Source of the DNA: Vibrio maerlii
GTDB taxonomy: Bacteria > Pseudomonadota > Gammaproteobacteria > Enterobacterales > Vibrionaceae
DNA length: 64,000 bases
Assembly (NCBI RefSeq): GCF_003415655.1
Contig: NZ_QRHC01000003.1
Coordinates: forward strand, 604,378 to 668,377
Reading direction: 5' to 3'
Within the stretch, counting starts at the first letter, position 1; each line of letters begins with the position of its first letter. This document shows, piece after piece, positions 41,399 through 50,960 of the stretch. The notes beneath the pieces are model-generated. The model was given only the letters and a program-made list of their open reading frames with translations. It searched no databases and was not told where the DNA came from. The position numbers and the translations under genes were made by a program.

Positions 41399-41908
41399 GT
41401 GTCCAAAACCTCTTTCCCCACTGAGCTCCACCAGCAAGCAAAAGAAATCATTGCCAAGTGCCTCCAGCAAGCAAGCAAAGCCTTCAATCATCCATTTCCG
41501 TCGCCAACACTAAACTACAAGGTTCGTGGTAAGACGGCAGGTAAGGCTTATCTTCAGCTCAATGAGATTCGTCTCAACCCAAACCTTTTTGTTGAAAACT
41601 CGCAGGCTTTTCTCGAAGAGGTGATTCCACACGAGGTCGCTCATTTAGTCACTTACCAAGTTTACGGACGAGTACGCCCACATGGCAAAGAGTGGCAAGG
41701 CGTGATGAGTAGTGTCTTTGACATTGAACCAAGAACCACGCATTCCTTTGATGTTTCTAGCGTCAGTAAAAGCTTTGAGTACCAATGCGATTGCAACACC
41801 TACCCATTATCTGTGCGTCGACACAACAAGGTACTAAGAGGTCAATCTCAATATCGCTGCGCGCAGTGCCATCAGACACTCACTTTTACCGGGATTCAAC
41901 TCAGCTAA
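41399..41908 (+). CDS. sprT: SprT family zinc metalloprotease-like protein
   Basis: A 169-residue SprT with the metalloprotease motif HEVAH near residue 78 and a C-terminal zinc ribbon (two Cys pairs, CDC and CAQC, about 130-158). Bacterial SprT is poorly understood; the fold is shared with eukaryotic SPRTN, which degrades DNA-protein crosslinks. The only available start is GTG at 41399, because an in-frame stop lies five codons upstream. That GTG follows directly on a terminator T run and has no ribosome site, which is odd. sprT next to endA and gshB is the gammaproteobacterial order. Confidence 0.9.
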   Translation: MSKTSFPTELHQQAKEIIAKCLQQASKAFNHPFPSPTLNYKVRGKTAGKAYLQLNEIRLNPNLFVENSQAFLEEVIPHEVAHLVTYQVYGRVRPHGKEWQGVMSSVFDIEPRTTHSFDVSSVSKSFEYQCDCNTYPLSVRRHNKVLRGQSQYRCAQCHQTLTFTGIQLS

Positions 41909-41911
41909 TGA

Positions 41912-41951
41912 CTCTAGCTCTCTAGCTCTCTAGCTCTCTAGCTCTCTAGCT
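41912..41951. repeat. CTCTCTAG octamer tandem repeat
   Basis: About five copies of the 8-base unit CTCTCTAG start four bases after the sprT stop. The unit is the exact reverse complement of the array at 62934-63070. Confidence 0.95.
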
Positions 41952-42054
41952 AAGCATGAGTCTAACGTTCTGCGACGAACAACAAATTTCTATGTAATAC
42001 GCATGTTTATCATTCATAATGCTTTAAACCCCCCTTTTGCTGTGAGGAAAGAGC

Positions 42055-42753
42055 ATGCGCGCATGGATTTCAGCGTCACTCATAACCCTAATCTCTGCCC
42101 CACTATTGGCGGCTCCCCCTTCTTCCTTTTCGAAAGCTAAAAGAGAAGCTGTAAAAATCTATGCCGACCATAACACCAGCTTTTACTGCGGATGTGATAT
42201 TGAATGGCAAGGTAAGAAAGGCACTCCTAATCTAGAGTCTTGTGGCTATGAAGTTCGCAAACAGATTAAGCGAGCCAGCCGAATTGAATGGGAACATGTT
42301 GTTCCAGCCTGGCAGTTCGGCCACCAACGACAATGCTGGCAGGACGGCGGGAGAAAAAACTGCTCTAAAAATGACAAGGTTTTCCGACTAATGGAGGCAG
42401 ATCTACATAATCTCACCCCTGCCATTGGGGAAGTTAACGGTGATCGCTCAAACTACAACTTCAGTCAATGGAACGGTGTTGATGGTGTGACCTATGGTCA
42501 GTGCGAAATGCAGGTGAATTTCAAGGGTCGCCGAGCGATGCCACCAGAGCGGGCACGTGGTGCGGTGGCACGTACCTACCTTTACATGAGTGATGAATAT
42601 GGCTTTAAGCTCTCCAAACAACAAACCCAGTTGATGAATGCTTGGAACAACCAATATCCAGTAACCGAGTGGGAATGTACCCGTAATGATCGTATTGCCA
42701 AAGTCCAAGACAATCACAATCCATTCGTCTATCAAGCCTGTAAAGAGCGCTAA
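42055..42753 (+). CDS. endA: Endonuclease I, secreted/periplasmic DNase (Dns/Vvn type)
   Basis: A 232-residue precursor with a signal peptide (cleavage near residue 19). The beta-beta-alpha metal active site is in [14 protein letters not shown], with a following [18 protein letters not shown] segment holding the metal-binding Asn; eight or more Cys support disulphide bonds as in Vibrio vulnificus Vvn. It degrades DNA in the periplasm or medium, and its homologue Dns is known to limit natural transformation in V. cholerae. ATG follows GAGGAAA. Confidence 0.94.
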   Translation: MRAWISASLITLISAPLLAAPPSSFSKAKREAVKIYADHNTSFYCGCDIEWQGKKGTPNLESCGYEVRKQIKRASRIEWEHVVPAWQFGHQRQCWQDGGRKNCSKNDKVFRLMEADLHNLTPAIGEVNGDRSNYNFSQWNGVDGVTYGQCEMQVNFKGRRAMPPERARGAVARTYLYMSDEYGFKLSKQQTQLMNAWNNQYPVTEWECTRNDRIAKVQDNHNPFVYQACKER

Positions 42754-42781
42754 ATCGACTATCGGAATAACTCATACCAAT

Positions 42782-42828
42782 AAGAGCTAGGGCACCCTAT
42801 TGATAATTCTCCCTAGCTCTTGTTTTTT
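42782..42828 (+). terminator. Terminator of endA
   Basis: AAGAGCTAGGG (42782-42792) pairs with CCCTAGCTCTT (42811-42821) around an 18-base loop; TTTTTT follows. Confidence 0.8.
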
Positions 42829-42884
42829 AAGCCACTTGCATCCATGTTATACCCACTACATAAATTGTTCGGAACTCAAAACTC

Positions 42885-43616
42885 ATGCGTATCCCTCGAA
42901 TTCATCACCCTCAAACCATCGACCAGCTTGGCACTTTAGCATTAAGTGAAGATGCAGCCGGTCACGTAGGACGTGTTCTACGAATGAAAGAAGGCCAAGA
43001 GGTCCTCTTATTTGATGGTAGTGGTGCTGAATTTCCGGCAACGATTTCATCTGTTAGCAAGAAAAATGTTGAGGTAGAACTTAGTGAACGCATCGAGCGT
43101 AGCAGCGAATCGCCACTCGATATCCACTTAGGCCAGGTGATCTCACGTGGTGATAAAATGGAGTTCACTATTCAGAAATCAGTTGAGCTCGGCGTGAACA
43201 CTATTACACCTCTTATCTCTGAGCGTTGTGGTGTCAAACTGGATCAAAAACGTTTTGAGAAGAAGCTTGCTCAATGGCAGAAGATTGCTATCGCAGCGTG
43301 TGAGCAATGTGGTCGTAATACGGTTCCTGTAATCCGTCCGATCATGCAATTAGAAGATTGGTGTGCAGAACAAACGGATGCACTTAAACTTAATCTACAC
43401 CCACGCGCAAAGTACTCAATCAACACGCTACCAGAGCCTATGACCAAGGTTCGCCTCCTGATAGGCCCAGAAGGTGGGCTTTCAGCAGAAGAGATCGGCA
43501 TGACCGAACAATATAAATTTGAAGAAACACTATTAGGCCCTCGCGTTCTACGTACCGAGACCGCAGCACTAACAGCAATTACAGCCCTTCAAGTCCGTTT
43601 TGGCGACTTAGGTTAG
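42885..43616 (+). CDS. rsmE: 16S rRNA m3U1498 methyltransferase
   Basis: A 243-residue SPOUT methyltransferase. The N-terminal PUA-like part has [12 protein letters not shown]; the C-terminal knot shows [14 protein letters not shown] and [13 protein letters not shown], which bind S-adenosylmethionine. It methylates U1498 of 16S rRNA. It is 11 bases ahead of gshB, as in E. coli, so the two form an operon. Confidence 0.96.
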   Translation: MRIPRIHHPQTIDQLGTLALSEDAAGHVGRVLRMKEGQEVLLFDGSGAEFPATISSVSKKNVEVELSERIERSSESPLDIHLGQVISRGDKMEFTIQKSVELGVNTITPLISERCGVKLDQKRFEKKLAQWQKIAIAACEQCGRNTVPVIRPIMQLEDWCAEQTDALKLNLHPRAKYSINTLPEPMTKVRLLIGPEGGLSAEEIGMTEQYKFEETLLGPRVLRTETAALTAITALQVRFGDLG

Positions 43617-43627
43617 GAGAAGAAAGA

Positions 43628-44581
43628 ATGATCAAACTAGGCATCGTGATGGACCCTATTCAATCCATCAACATCAAGAAAGATTCCAGCTTTGCAATGA
43701 TGCTAGAAGCGCAACGCCGTGGATATGAAATCCACTATATGGAGATGAACGATCTTCACCTTGATCAAGGCGTGGCTGTAGCAGATACCAAGGTTGTTAG
43801 CCTAAAAGAAGATCCAAACGGTTGGTACGATTTTAAGTCAGAGCAAACCATCAAACTATCTGAGCTAGATGCAGTATTGATGCGTAAAGATCCTCCGTTC
43901 GATACTGAGTACATTTACGCGACCTACATCCTTGAGCGTGCAGAAGACGAAGGTACACTGATCGTCAACAAGCCTCAGAGCCTGCGTGACTGCAACGAGA
44001 AGCTATTTACTGCGTGGTTCCCTGAGCTAACACCAACCACCATCGTGACTCGCAAAGCAGAGAAGATCAAAGAGTTCCGAGAGAAACACGGTGACGTGAT
44101 CCTTAAGCCGCTTGATGGTATGGGCGGTGCTTCAATCTTCCGAGTGAAAGAAGGTGATCCTAACGTATCAGTGATCATTGAAACATTAACAAACCACGGT
44201 CAAAACTACGCGATGGCGCAAACTTTCGTGCCAGACATCAGTAACGGCGACAAACGTATCTTGGTCGTTGATGGTGAGCCAATGCCATACTGCCTAGCGC
44301 GTATTCCAGCGAAAGGCGAAACACGTGGCAACTTAGCTGCAGGTGGTACGGGTGAAGCTCGTCCATTAAGTGATACAGATTGGAAGATCGCTCAAGCAGT
44401 AGCGCCTACACTTAAAGAGAAAGGCTTAATCTTTGTTGGCCTAGACGTTATCGGTGACAAGCTTACTGAAATTAACGTAACCAGCCCTACCTGTATCCGT
44501 GAAATCGAAGCGGCATTCGATGTATCTATCACAGGTAAATTAATGGATGCGATTGAAGCCCGCCTAGCAGCAGCCAAATAA
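43628..44581 (+). CDS. gshB: Glutathione synthetase
   Basis: A 317-residue ATP-grasp ligase joining gamma-glutamylcysteine and glycine. The N-terminal GIVMDPIQSINIKKDSSFAM, the KPLDGMGGASIF phosphate loop and the C-terminal GLDVIGDKLTEINVTSPT are diagnostic. AGGAG precedes ATG. Partner of gshA in this window. A 9-bp hairpin at 44603-44624 follows it without a clear T run and may be a weak terminator. Confidence 0.97.
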   Translation: MIKLGIVMDPIQSINIKKDSSFAMMLEAQRRGYEIHYMEMNDLHLDQGVAVADTKVVSLKEDPNGWYDFKSEQTIKLSELDAVLMRKDPPFDTEYIYATYILERAEDEGTLIVNKPQSLRDCNEKLFTAWFPELTPTTIVTRKAEKIKEFREKHGDVILKPLDGMGGASIFRVKEGDPNVSVIIETLTNHGQNYAMAQTFVPDISNGDKRILVVDGEPMPYCLARIPAKGETRGNLAAGGTGEARPLSDTDWKIAQAVAPTLKEKGLIFVGLDVIGDKLTEINVTSPTCIREIEAAFDVSITGKLMDAIEARLAAAK

Positions 44582-44653
44582 GCGCATCAATCGGCATTTT
44601 CCAAGCCTAACCTGTGTTAGGCTTGCTATTCATCTTCTGCACAAGGATTGTTT

Positions 44654-45217
44654 ATGAATCTCACCAATCATTTCCTCGTTGCAATGCCTGGTATGCAAGA
44701 CCCGCGTTTTCAACGCTCCGTTATCTATGTGTGTGAACACAACGATGAAGGTGCGATGGGATTGATAATTAACGTGCCTATCGAAGTAACGGTAGGTGGT
44801 ATGCTCAAGCAAGTCGATATCCAACCCGTTCACCCTCAGCTACATACTGAGAGCCTTGATAAGCCAGTGTTAAACGGTGGTCCTGTCTCTGAAGATCGCG
44901 GCTTTATCCTTCATAGACCTAAAGATCAATATCAATCCAGCATTCAAATGGCCGATCAAGTGACGGTAACGACCTCGAAGGATATCCTTTCAGTGCTGGG
45001 GACAGAGGCTGAGCCTGAGAGCTATATTGTAGCCCTTGGTTATTCAGGCTGGGAAGCTGGACAACTCGAGAACGAACTTGCTGACAACTCGTGGCTAACG
45101 ATTGAAGCGGATCCAGAAGTGATATTTGACACACCATTGCAAGATCGCTGGGCGAAAGCAGTTGAGAAGCTAGGGATCAACCCCGCTCAACTCTCTTCAG
45201 AAGCGGGTCATGCATAA
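44654..45217 (+). CDS. yqgE: YqgE/AlgH family protein (UPF0301)
   Basis: A 187-residue protein of the YqgE/AlgH family. [21 protein letters not shown] at the N-terminus, [10 protein letters not shown], and the [16 protein letters not shown] block are hallmarks. Function is unproven; family crystal structures do not give an enzyme. ATG at 44654 with AAGG is chosen over the TTG that opens the frame six bases earlier. It precedes ruvX, the almost universal order in proteobacteria. Confidence 0.9.
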   Translation: MNLTNHFLVAMPGMQDPRFQRSVIYVCEHNDEGAMGLIINVPIEVTVGGMLKQVDIQPVHPQLHTESLDKPVLNGGPVSEDRGFILHRPKDQYQSSIQMADQVTVTTSKDILSVLGTEAEPESYIVALGYSGWEAGQLENELADNSWLTIEADPEVIFDTPLQDRWAKAVEKLGINPAQLSSEAGHA

Positions 45218-45251
45218 GCCATTCATTGGCGATTAGACGATAGGTTATTCA

Positions 45252-45674
45252 ATGTCTAGAACTATCATGGGATTCGATTTTGGTACTAAGAGTATAGGTA
45301 GCGCAATCGGACAAGAAATCACTGGTACTGCTTCTCCTTTAAAAGCATTTAAGGCCAACGATGGTATTCCAAATTGGGATGATATCGAAAAGCAAATCAA
45401 AGAATGGCAACCCGACTTGATCGTCGTGGGCTATCCAACCGACTTGCATGGCAAAGCGCTCGCGGATATTACCCCTCGTGCGAAGAAGTTTGCTAACCGT
45501 CTACACGGACGATTTGGTTTACCGGTAGAAATGCACGACGAGCGCCTTTCAACCGCCGAAGCTCGCGCAGAGCTATTCGATATGGGCGGCTACAAAGCAC
45601 TGTCGAAAGGAAACGTCGATAACCAGTCTGCCGTGGTTATCCTTGAAAGCTGGTTCGAAGCGCAGTACGGGTAA
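45252..45674 (+). CDS. ruvX: Holliday junction resolvase-like protein RuvX (YqgF)
   Basis: A 140-residue RNase H-fold protein. [14 protein letters not shown] carries the first catalytic Asp; DERLSTAEA and the C-terminal [14 protein letters not shown] hold the others. In E. coli the protein is needed for 16S rRNA 5' maturation. It follows yqgE by 34 bases. Confidence 0.93.
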   Translation: MSRTIMGFDFGTKSIGSAIGQEITGTASPLKAFKANDGIPNWDDIEKQIKEWQPDLIVVGYPTDLHGKALADITPRAKKFANRLHGRFGLPVEMHDERLSTAEARAELFDMGGYKALSKGNVDNQSAVVILESWFEAQYG

Positions 45675-45751
45675 GTCGCTAGAAAAGTTAAGTTCCTAGT
45701 GCCTAGAAGTATATAATCTAGTAACTAGGAACTGACCAACTAGTAACTCTA
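45675..45751. repeat. CTAG-rich intergenic element with inverted repeat
   Basis: Seven CTAG tetramers occur in about 75 bases between convergent ruvX and pilU. AGTTCCTAGT (45691-45700) and ACTAGGAACT (45724-45733) form a perfect inverted repeat. The pilU stop codon itself lies in the last CTAG. Confidence 0.85.
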
Positions 45752-46855
45752 GTCCATATCGATCTTTATCCCACTTAGCGCCCCACTCCCCACGGAGTCA
45801 CCTCGTTTAGTCTTGAGCATCAAGCGAAGATCATTCGCAGAATCGGCACTGTGGTAAGCATCCTCTTCCGTGATCTTTCCTGCAACCACTAGGTCATATA
45901 ACGATTGGTCGAAAGTCTTCATACCAATCTCTGTCGATTTCGCCATGGTTGCTTTCAATTCATGAAGCTCTCCGCGACGGATCAGATCCGATACTCGTGG
46001 GCTATTGAGTAAGATCTCAAACACACCGTGTCTACCATTTCCGTCTTTATCGCGGATCAACTGCTGGGCAACTACCCCACGTAGATTCATTGATAGATCA
46101 AACAAGAATTGCTCTTTCTGCTCTTTCGGCACCAAATGAAGAATACGCTCTAGTGCTTGGTTAGCATTGTTTGCATGCAACGTCGCCATACACAAGTGAC
46201 CTGTCTCTGCGAAGGTCATCGCATACTCCATGGTCTCACGTGAACGAATCTCACCAATCAATATCATATCGGGCGCTTGGCGCAATGAGTTCTTGAGTGC
46301 AACTTCATAGCTCTCAGTATCTAGGCCTACTTCACGCTGTGTCACGATACATTGCTTGTGTGGATGCACGAACTCGATTGGATCTTCCACCGTTAAGATG
46401 TGACCTGTACGGTTTGCATTGCGATAGCCCGTCATTGCCGCCATTGAGGTTGATTTACCCGACCCCGTCGCACCAACCACCAACACCAAACCTCGTTTGG
46501 CGATGGATAGATCTTGCAGCACAGCGGGTAGACTCAAGTCCTCAAACGTAGGAATAACAGTCTCAATACGACGAATAACTGCACCAGGAAGCTCACGTTG
46601 ATAAAACGCACTAACACGGTAGCGCCCGCTGTCTTGAACAACAGCAAAGTTTGATTCTCGTGTTTTACTGTATTCCTCGACACGTTCCTGATCCATCAAT
46701 GAATGCAACAGGGTATGCACTTGGTCAGCATTAAGCTTGTCGCCATGAGGCTGCAACGAGCCATCAACACGATATAAGACCGGAGAATCTACCGTAATGT
46801 AGAGATCGGATGCTTTCAGGCTCACCATGTTGGTGAGGATAGATTTCATTTCCAT
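45749..46855 (-). CDS. pilU: Type IV pilus retraction ATPase PilU
   Basis: A 368-residue AAA+-like secretion ATPase. Walker A VVGATGSGKSTSMAAM, Asp-box DMILIGEIRSRETM and the His box GHLCMATLHANNA are intact. PilU assists PilT in pulling in type IV pili under load. It follows pilT on the same strand by 22 bases. The C-terminal tail is longer and Ser/Gly rich, as usual for PilU. Start may be 46855 or two codons later. Confidence 0.95.
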   Translation of the reverse strand: MEMKSILTNMVSLKASDLYITVDSPVLYRVDGSLQPHGDKLNADQVHTLLHSLMDQERVEEYSKTRESNFAVVQDSGRYRVSAFYQRELPGAVIRRIETVIPTFEDLSLPAVLQDLSIAKRGLVLVVGATGSGKSTSMAAMTGYRNANRTGHILTVEDPIEFVHPHKQCIVTQREVGLDTESYEVALKNSLRQAPDMILIGEIRSRETMEYAMTFAETGHLCMATLHANNANQALERILHLVPKEQKEQFLFDLSMNLRGVVAQQLIRDKDGNGRHGVFEILLNSPRVSDLIRRGELHELKATMAKSTEIGMKTFDQSLYDLVVAGKITEEDAYHSADSANDLRLMLKTKRGDSVGSGALSGIKIDMD

Positions 46856-46877
46856 GGATTAATCCTTTCGCTGAGCA

Positions 46878-47915
46878 TTAGAACATTGAGCTTTCAACTT
46901 CAATCTTCTGCTGTACTTCTTCGATATCCACCAGCCCTTGAGCAATAAGCGACTTCGAGTTTTGTTCCATCGTCTGCATTCCATGAGCTGCGCCGGTTTG
47001 AATGATCGAGTACATCTGAGCCACTTTATCTTCACGGATCAAGTTGCGGATCGCAGGAGTACCCATCATGATTTCATGACAAGCAACACGACCACCACCA
47101 ATACGCTTCAACAGTTTTTGTGCGATGACAGAACGCAACGATTCGGACAACATAGAGCGAACCATATCTTTATCACTGCCCGGGAAGACGTCGATAATAC
47201 GATCAATGGTTTTTGCAGCAGAGCTAGTGTGTAGGGTACCAAACACCAAGTGACCGGTTTCGGCAGCCGTCAGCGCAAGACTGATGGTTTCTTGGTCTCG
47301 AAGCTCACCGACCAAAATGACATCAGGATCTTCACGCAGTGCTGAACGCAGCGCTGCTTTAAAGCTGTGCGTATCACGATGCACCTCACGTTGGTTGATC
47401 AAACACTTCTGGTTTTCATGCACAAATTCGATCGGATCTTCGATCGTCAAAATATGCTTGTTCTGATTACGATTGATGTGATCAACCATTGCCGCAAGCG
47501 TCGTCGATTTACCAGAACCAGTAGGACCAGTTACAAGAACCAAACCCTTCTCATAGTTGGCGATTTGCGAGAAGATCTCTGGGGCACCTAACTCTTCTAA
47601 TGTTGGGATAACCGTAGGGATGGTTCGAAATACAGCAGAGCAGCCACGTGATTGATTAAATGCGTTAACACGGAAGCGTCCGACCTGTGGTAGCTCAAAT
47701 GAGAAGTCGACTTCAAGCTTCTCTTCAAATTCACTGCGCTGCGCATCATTCATTATATCGAAGACATGCTTTTGCACATCTGAGTGGGTAAAAGCAGGAA
47801 CACCGAGCTTTCTCACTTCGCCATCAATGCGAACCATTGGCGGAACCCCCGCAGAAAGATGTAGATCTGATGCATTATGCTTTACACTAAAATCCAGTAA
47901 CTCAGCAATATCCAT
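46878..47915 (-). CDS. pilT: Type IV pilus retraction ATPase PilT
   Basis: A 345-residue hexameric motor depolymerising type IV pili (twitching, DNA uptake). Walker A VTGPTGSGKSTTLAAM, Walker-B-like DVILVGELRDQET, the His box and the PilT-specific AIRNLIRE motif near residue 290 are present; the last distinguishes it from PilU. ATG follows AAGGAA. It is divergent from yggS with only 24 bases between start codons. Confidence 0.97.
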   Translation of the reverse strand: MDIAELLDFSVKHNASDLHLSAGVPPMVRIDGEVRKLGVPAFTHSDVQKHVFDIMNDAQRSEFEEKLEVDFSFELPQVGRFRVNAFNQSRGCSAVFRTIPTVIPTLEELGAPEIFSQIANYEKGLVLVTGPTGSGKSTTLAAMVDHINRNQNKHILTIEDPIEFVHENQKCLINQREVHRDTHSFKAALRSALREDPDVILVGELRDQETISLALTAAETGHLVFGTLHTSSAAKTIDRIIDVFPGSDKDMVRSMLSESLRSVIAQKLLKRIGGGRVACHEIMMGTPAIRNLIREDKVAQMYSIIQTGAAHGMQTMEQNSKSLIAQGLVDIEEVQQKIEVESSMF

Positions 47916-47939
47916 TTCATTTCCTTAAATAAGTATTGT

Positions 47940-48650
47940 ATGGCTAGCATTCAACAGAACATTGAACACATCACCCAACAAATTAAAAGCTTCGAACAAA
48001 AGCACACTAGAGCACCGGGCTCAGTGCAGCTGCTCGCAGTCAGTAAAACTAAGCCTATCGAGGCCATCCTTGATGCGATCCATTCAGGTCAATGTACATT
48101 CGGTGAAAACTACGTTCAAGAAGGTATTGATAAGATTGAATACTTTTCAACACATCATGCTGATATTAACTTGGTATGGCACTTTATTGGCCCAATTCAA
48201 TCGAACAAAACTCGCCCTATCGCAGAGAACTTCGACTGGGTTCACTCTATCGATAGAGCAAAAATAGCTCAGCGACTGAGTGACCAACGTCCAGAAGATA
48301 AAGAACCACTGCAAGTCCTTATTCAAGTAAACACCAGTAATGAAGCCTCTAAGTCGGGTATCGACAGCCAACAGGTTCTTGAACTGGCGGCGCAGATCAA
48401 TGCACTACCAAACCTAACTCTGCGTGGGTTAATGTCGATACCAGCTAATGTTTCAGACTATCAATCACAACTTGACGCTTTCCAAAAATTAGCACAACTC
48501 AATACGCAACTCGCAACTCTATACCCAAGTGTAGACACTCTTTCGATGGGTATGAGCGGCGATATGGAAGCTGCCATTGAAGCTGGCTCTACCTGTGTGC
48601 GCATCGGTACCGCTATATTTGGTGCTAGAGACTACAGCACAAAGAATTAA
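47940..48650 (+). CDS. yggS: PLP homeostasis protein YggS
   Basis: A 236-residue fold-type III, PLP-binding barrel without known catalysis. The PLP lysine is in LLAVSKTKP near residue 35; HFIGPIQSNK, LSMGMSGDMEAAIEAGST and VRIGTAIFG are family motifs. It buffers PLP in the cell. No clear ribosome site precedes its ATG. First gene of a run yggS-proC-yggT-yggU-DUF4426-rdgB-hemW on one strand. Confidence 0.94.
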   Translation: MASIQQNIEHITQQIKSFEQKHTRAPGSVQLLAVSKTKPIEAILDAIHSGQCTFGENYVQEGIDKIEYFSTHHADINLVWHFIGPIQSNKTRPIAENFDWVHSIDRAKIAQRLSDQRPEDKEPLQVLIQVNTSNEASKSGIDSQQVLELAAQINALPNLTLRGLMSIPANVSDYQSQLDAFQKLAQLNTQLATLYPSVDTLSMGMSGDMEAAIEAGSTCVRIGTAIFGARDYSTKN

Positions 48651-48704
48651 CGAACAGACTATAAAGTGAGCCCTGTGCTCGTTTTTGAATTAATGGACTA
48701 ACAA

Positions 48705-49532
48705 ATGACAACAATCACTCCTCGTAATATCGCCTTCATCGGTGCCGGTAACATGGTTCGCTCTATCGTGGCTGGCCTGGTTGGTAGCGGCTACCCCGCT
48801 GAGCACATCACTGCCACAGCGCCTTCGGAAACTCGCCGCCTACCGCTGGAACAAGACTATGGGATCAAAACCACCAGTGATAACGTTCAAGCAGCATCAA
48901 ACGCCGACGTCGTTGTGCTTTCTGTAAAGCCGCAAATGATGGAAGATGTATGTAAGCCACTGCAAGCTATCGACTTTAATGGCAAGCTTGTTATCTCTAT
49001 TGCCGCTGGTATCTGCGCTAAGCGCCTCAACGGAATGCTAGCCACTGAGCTAAACCTTGTACGCGTGATGCCAAATACGCCCTCTCTCATCAATAAAGGC
49101 ATGAGTGGTCTATATGCTGTAGAAGCTGTTTCTCAACAAGACAGAGCATTTGCCGCAAGCTTAATGGAAGCGGTAGGCAAAGTGGCTTGGGTTGAACAAG
49201 AATCTGGGATCAACGGCATTATTGCTGCTGCAGGCAGTGCACCTGCTTACTTCTTCTTGTTTATGGAGGCTATGCAGCAAGAAGCGATTGCTCAAGGTTT
49301 TGATGCAGAAACCGCAAGAACATTGGTTCAACAATCAGCAATTGGTGCAGCAGAGATGGTTGCGGCAAATCCAGAAACCGATCTTGCGACACTACGAGCG
49401 CAAGTAACCTCTAAAGGCGGTACAACAGCGGAAGCGATTCGTACCTTCCAAGACAACCAGTTACCAGAGATTGTCTCTAAAGCAATGAAAGCTGCAGTAT
49501 CTCGTGCAGAAGAAATGGAAAAATTGTTCTAA
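48705..49532 (+). CDS. proC: Pyrroline-5-carboxylate reductase
   Basis: A 275-residue NAD(P)H enzyme making proline. The Rossmann motif IGAGNMVRSIVAGLVGSG starts the protein, and the C-terminal LRAQVTSKGGTTAEAI (near 230) is the ProC signature with the active-site loop. It lies 54 bases after yggS; proC next to yggS and yggT is a widespread order. Confidence 0.96.
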   Translation: MTTITPRNIAFIGAGNMVRSIVAGLVGSGYPAEHITATAPSETRRLPLEQDYGIKTTSDNVQAASNADVVVLSVKPQMMEDVCKPLQAIDFNGKLVISIAAGICAKRLNGMLATELNLVRVMPNTPSLINKGMSGLYAVEAVSQQDRAFAASLMEAVGKVAWVEQESGINGIIAAAGSAPAYFFLFMEAMQQEAIAQGFDAETARTLVQQSAIGAAEMVAANPETDLATLRAQVTSKGGTTAEAIRTFQDNQLPEIVSKAMKAAVSRAEEMEKLF

Positions 49533-49584
49533 TTTTCGTAATGTTGGAACATATTCAAGAATAAACAAACCATAAGGACTCACT

Positions 49585-50142
49585 ATGAACTCAATGAGTT
49601 TTTTAGTCTCTACCCTGTTTGACCTCTACATCATGGTGGTGTTATTGAGAATCTGGCTGCAAGCAGCACGCGCTGACTTCTATAACCCATTCTCACAATT
49701 TATCGTCAAAGCAACGCAACCGGTTGTTGCACCGCTACGTCGCTTCATTCCATCTATCGGCAGTATAGACCTAGCAACGATACTGTTTGCTTATTTGCTG
49801 TGTGTGCTTAAGTTTGTAGCACTCGTAATGATCATCTCAAATGGACAGGCAGCTCTTGGTCTCGACTTCTTATTCTTAGGTGCACTATCGCTATTGAAAG
49901 CCGCTGGCGGACTTCTGTTCTGGGTATTATTGATCCGTGCAATTTTAAGCTGGGTTAGCCAAGGTCGTAGCCCTATCGAGTATGTTTTCCATCAACTCAC
50001 TGAACCTATGCTTGCGCCAATTCGCCGCGTTCTACCAGCAATGGGTGGCTTTGATTTAAGCGTGTTGGTTCTATTTATTGGTTTGCAGTTCGCAAACTTC
50101 TTAATGGGCGATATCGTTGGCCAGATTTGGTACCAGCTATAA
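49585..50142 (+). CDS. yggT: YggT family membrane protein
   Basis: A 185-residue protein with two copies of the YGGT domain, each of two helices: [21 protein letters not shown] in the first and [12 protein letters not shown] in the second, each followed by PLRRFIPS or PIRRVLPA. Role is uncertain; relatives have been linked to osmotic adaptation and cell shape. Its stop overlaps the yggU start (TAATG). Confidence 0.9.
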   Translation: MNSMSFLVSTLFDLYIMVVLLRIWLQAARADFYNPFSQFIVKATQPVVAPLRRFIPSIGSIDLATILFAYLLCVLKFVALVMIISNGQAALGLDFLFLGALSLLKAAGGLLFWVLLIRAILSWVSQGRSPIEYVFHQLTEPMLAPIRRVLPAMGGFDLSVLVLFIGLQFANFLMGDIVGQIWYQL

Positions 50143-50432
50143 TGGCTCAACCCGCCCAATATGATGGCGAAGATTTGATTCTTCGCCTTTATATTCAACC
50201 TAAGGCTAGCCGAGATAAGATTGTTGGGTTGCATGGTAATGAGGTTAAGGTCGCGATTACCGCCCCTCCCGTCGATGGTAAAGCCAATGCACACCTCACC
50301 AAGTATCTCGCCAAGCAATTTAAGGTAGCCAAGGGCGACTTTCATATTGAGAAAGGAGAGCTAGGAAGACACAAACAAGTCAGAATAGGCTCCCCAAAAC
50401 AGATTCCAGAGATTATTAAAGCCATCCTATGA
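50142..50432 (+). CDS. yggU: DUF167 protein YggU
   Basis: A 96-residue small alpha/beta protein of the DUF167 (UPF0235) family: the [19 protein letters not shown] start and [17 protein letters not shown] are diagnostic. Function is unknown. The start is ATG at 50142, overlapping the yggT stop by one base; the frame extends five codons further but the overlap decides it. Confidence 0.88.
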   Translation: MAQPAQYDGEDLILRLYIQPKASRDKIVGLHGNEVKVAITAPPVDGKANAHLTKYLAKQFKVAKGDFHIEKGELGRHKQVRIGSPKQIPEIIKAIL

Positions 50433-50481
50433 TGGCTTTAATTTCATAGGGTCAATTGACTCTGATAATAAGGATATTCCA

Positions 50482-50913
50482 ATGAAGCGTGTTCTCACTT
50501 TTATCTGCTCAGCATTTATGGCTATGTCTGCACATGCCGGACAGTTCAAGACTATCAAAGATGTAGAAGTTCACTACTCGACTTTTAATTCTACTTTCCT
50601 AACGCCTCAAGTGGCTCGAAGCTACAAGCTCAAACGAAATGGCTACTCTGCAGTGATCAACATTAGCGTTTTAGATAACTATCAAGCAGGTAAACCGGCC
50701 ATCACTGCCGACATTTCTGGTAGTGCTAAGAACCTACTAGGTCAGAGTCGCGAGCTACAATTTAGAGAAATTACTGAGGGCAGTGCAATCTACTATATTG
50801 CTGAGTTCCCAGTCTCTGATGAAGAAAATCTTACCTTTGATATTGAGGTAAATGCTGGCAATAAAGGCGCTGGCACATTAAAGTTCACCCAAAAGTTTTA
50901 TGTCGAAGAGTAA
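50482..50913 (+). CDS. DUF4426 exported protein
   Basis: A 143-residue precursor with a signal peptide (MKRVLTFICSAFMAMSAHAG), then a single beta-rich DUF4426 domain (VEVHYSTFNSTFLTPQVARSY). It is found in gammaproteobacteria, usually near yggU/rdgB as here. Function unknown; likely periplasmic. ATG follows AAGGA. Confidence 0.86.
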   Translation: MKRVLTFICSAFMAMSAHAGQFKTIKDVEVHYSTFNSTFLTPQVARSYKLKRNGYSAVINISVLDNYQAGKPAITADISGSAKNLLGQSRELQFREITEGSAIYYIAEFPVSDEENLTFDIEVNAGNKGAGTLKFTQKFYVEE

Positions 50914-50960
50914 TAGTCTGATCTTAGATTTGAGATTTGGATAAAAATAAAGGCCACATA

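Noticed and set aside
42055..42753. Restriction or phage-defence role for endonuclease I
   Set aside because: Signal peptide and Dns/Vvn motifs show an exported non-specific DNase; no methylase or defence genes nearby.
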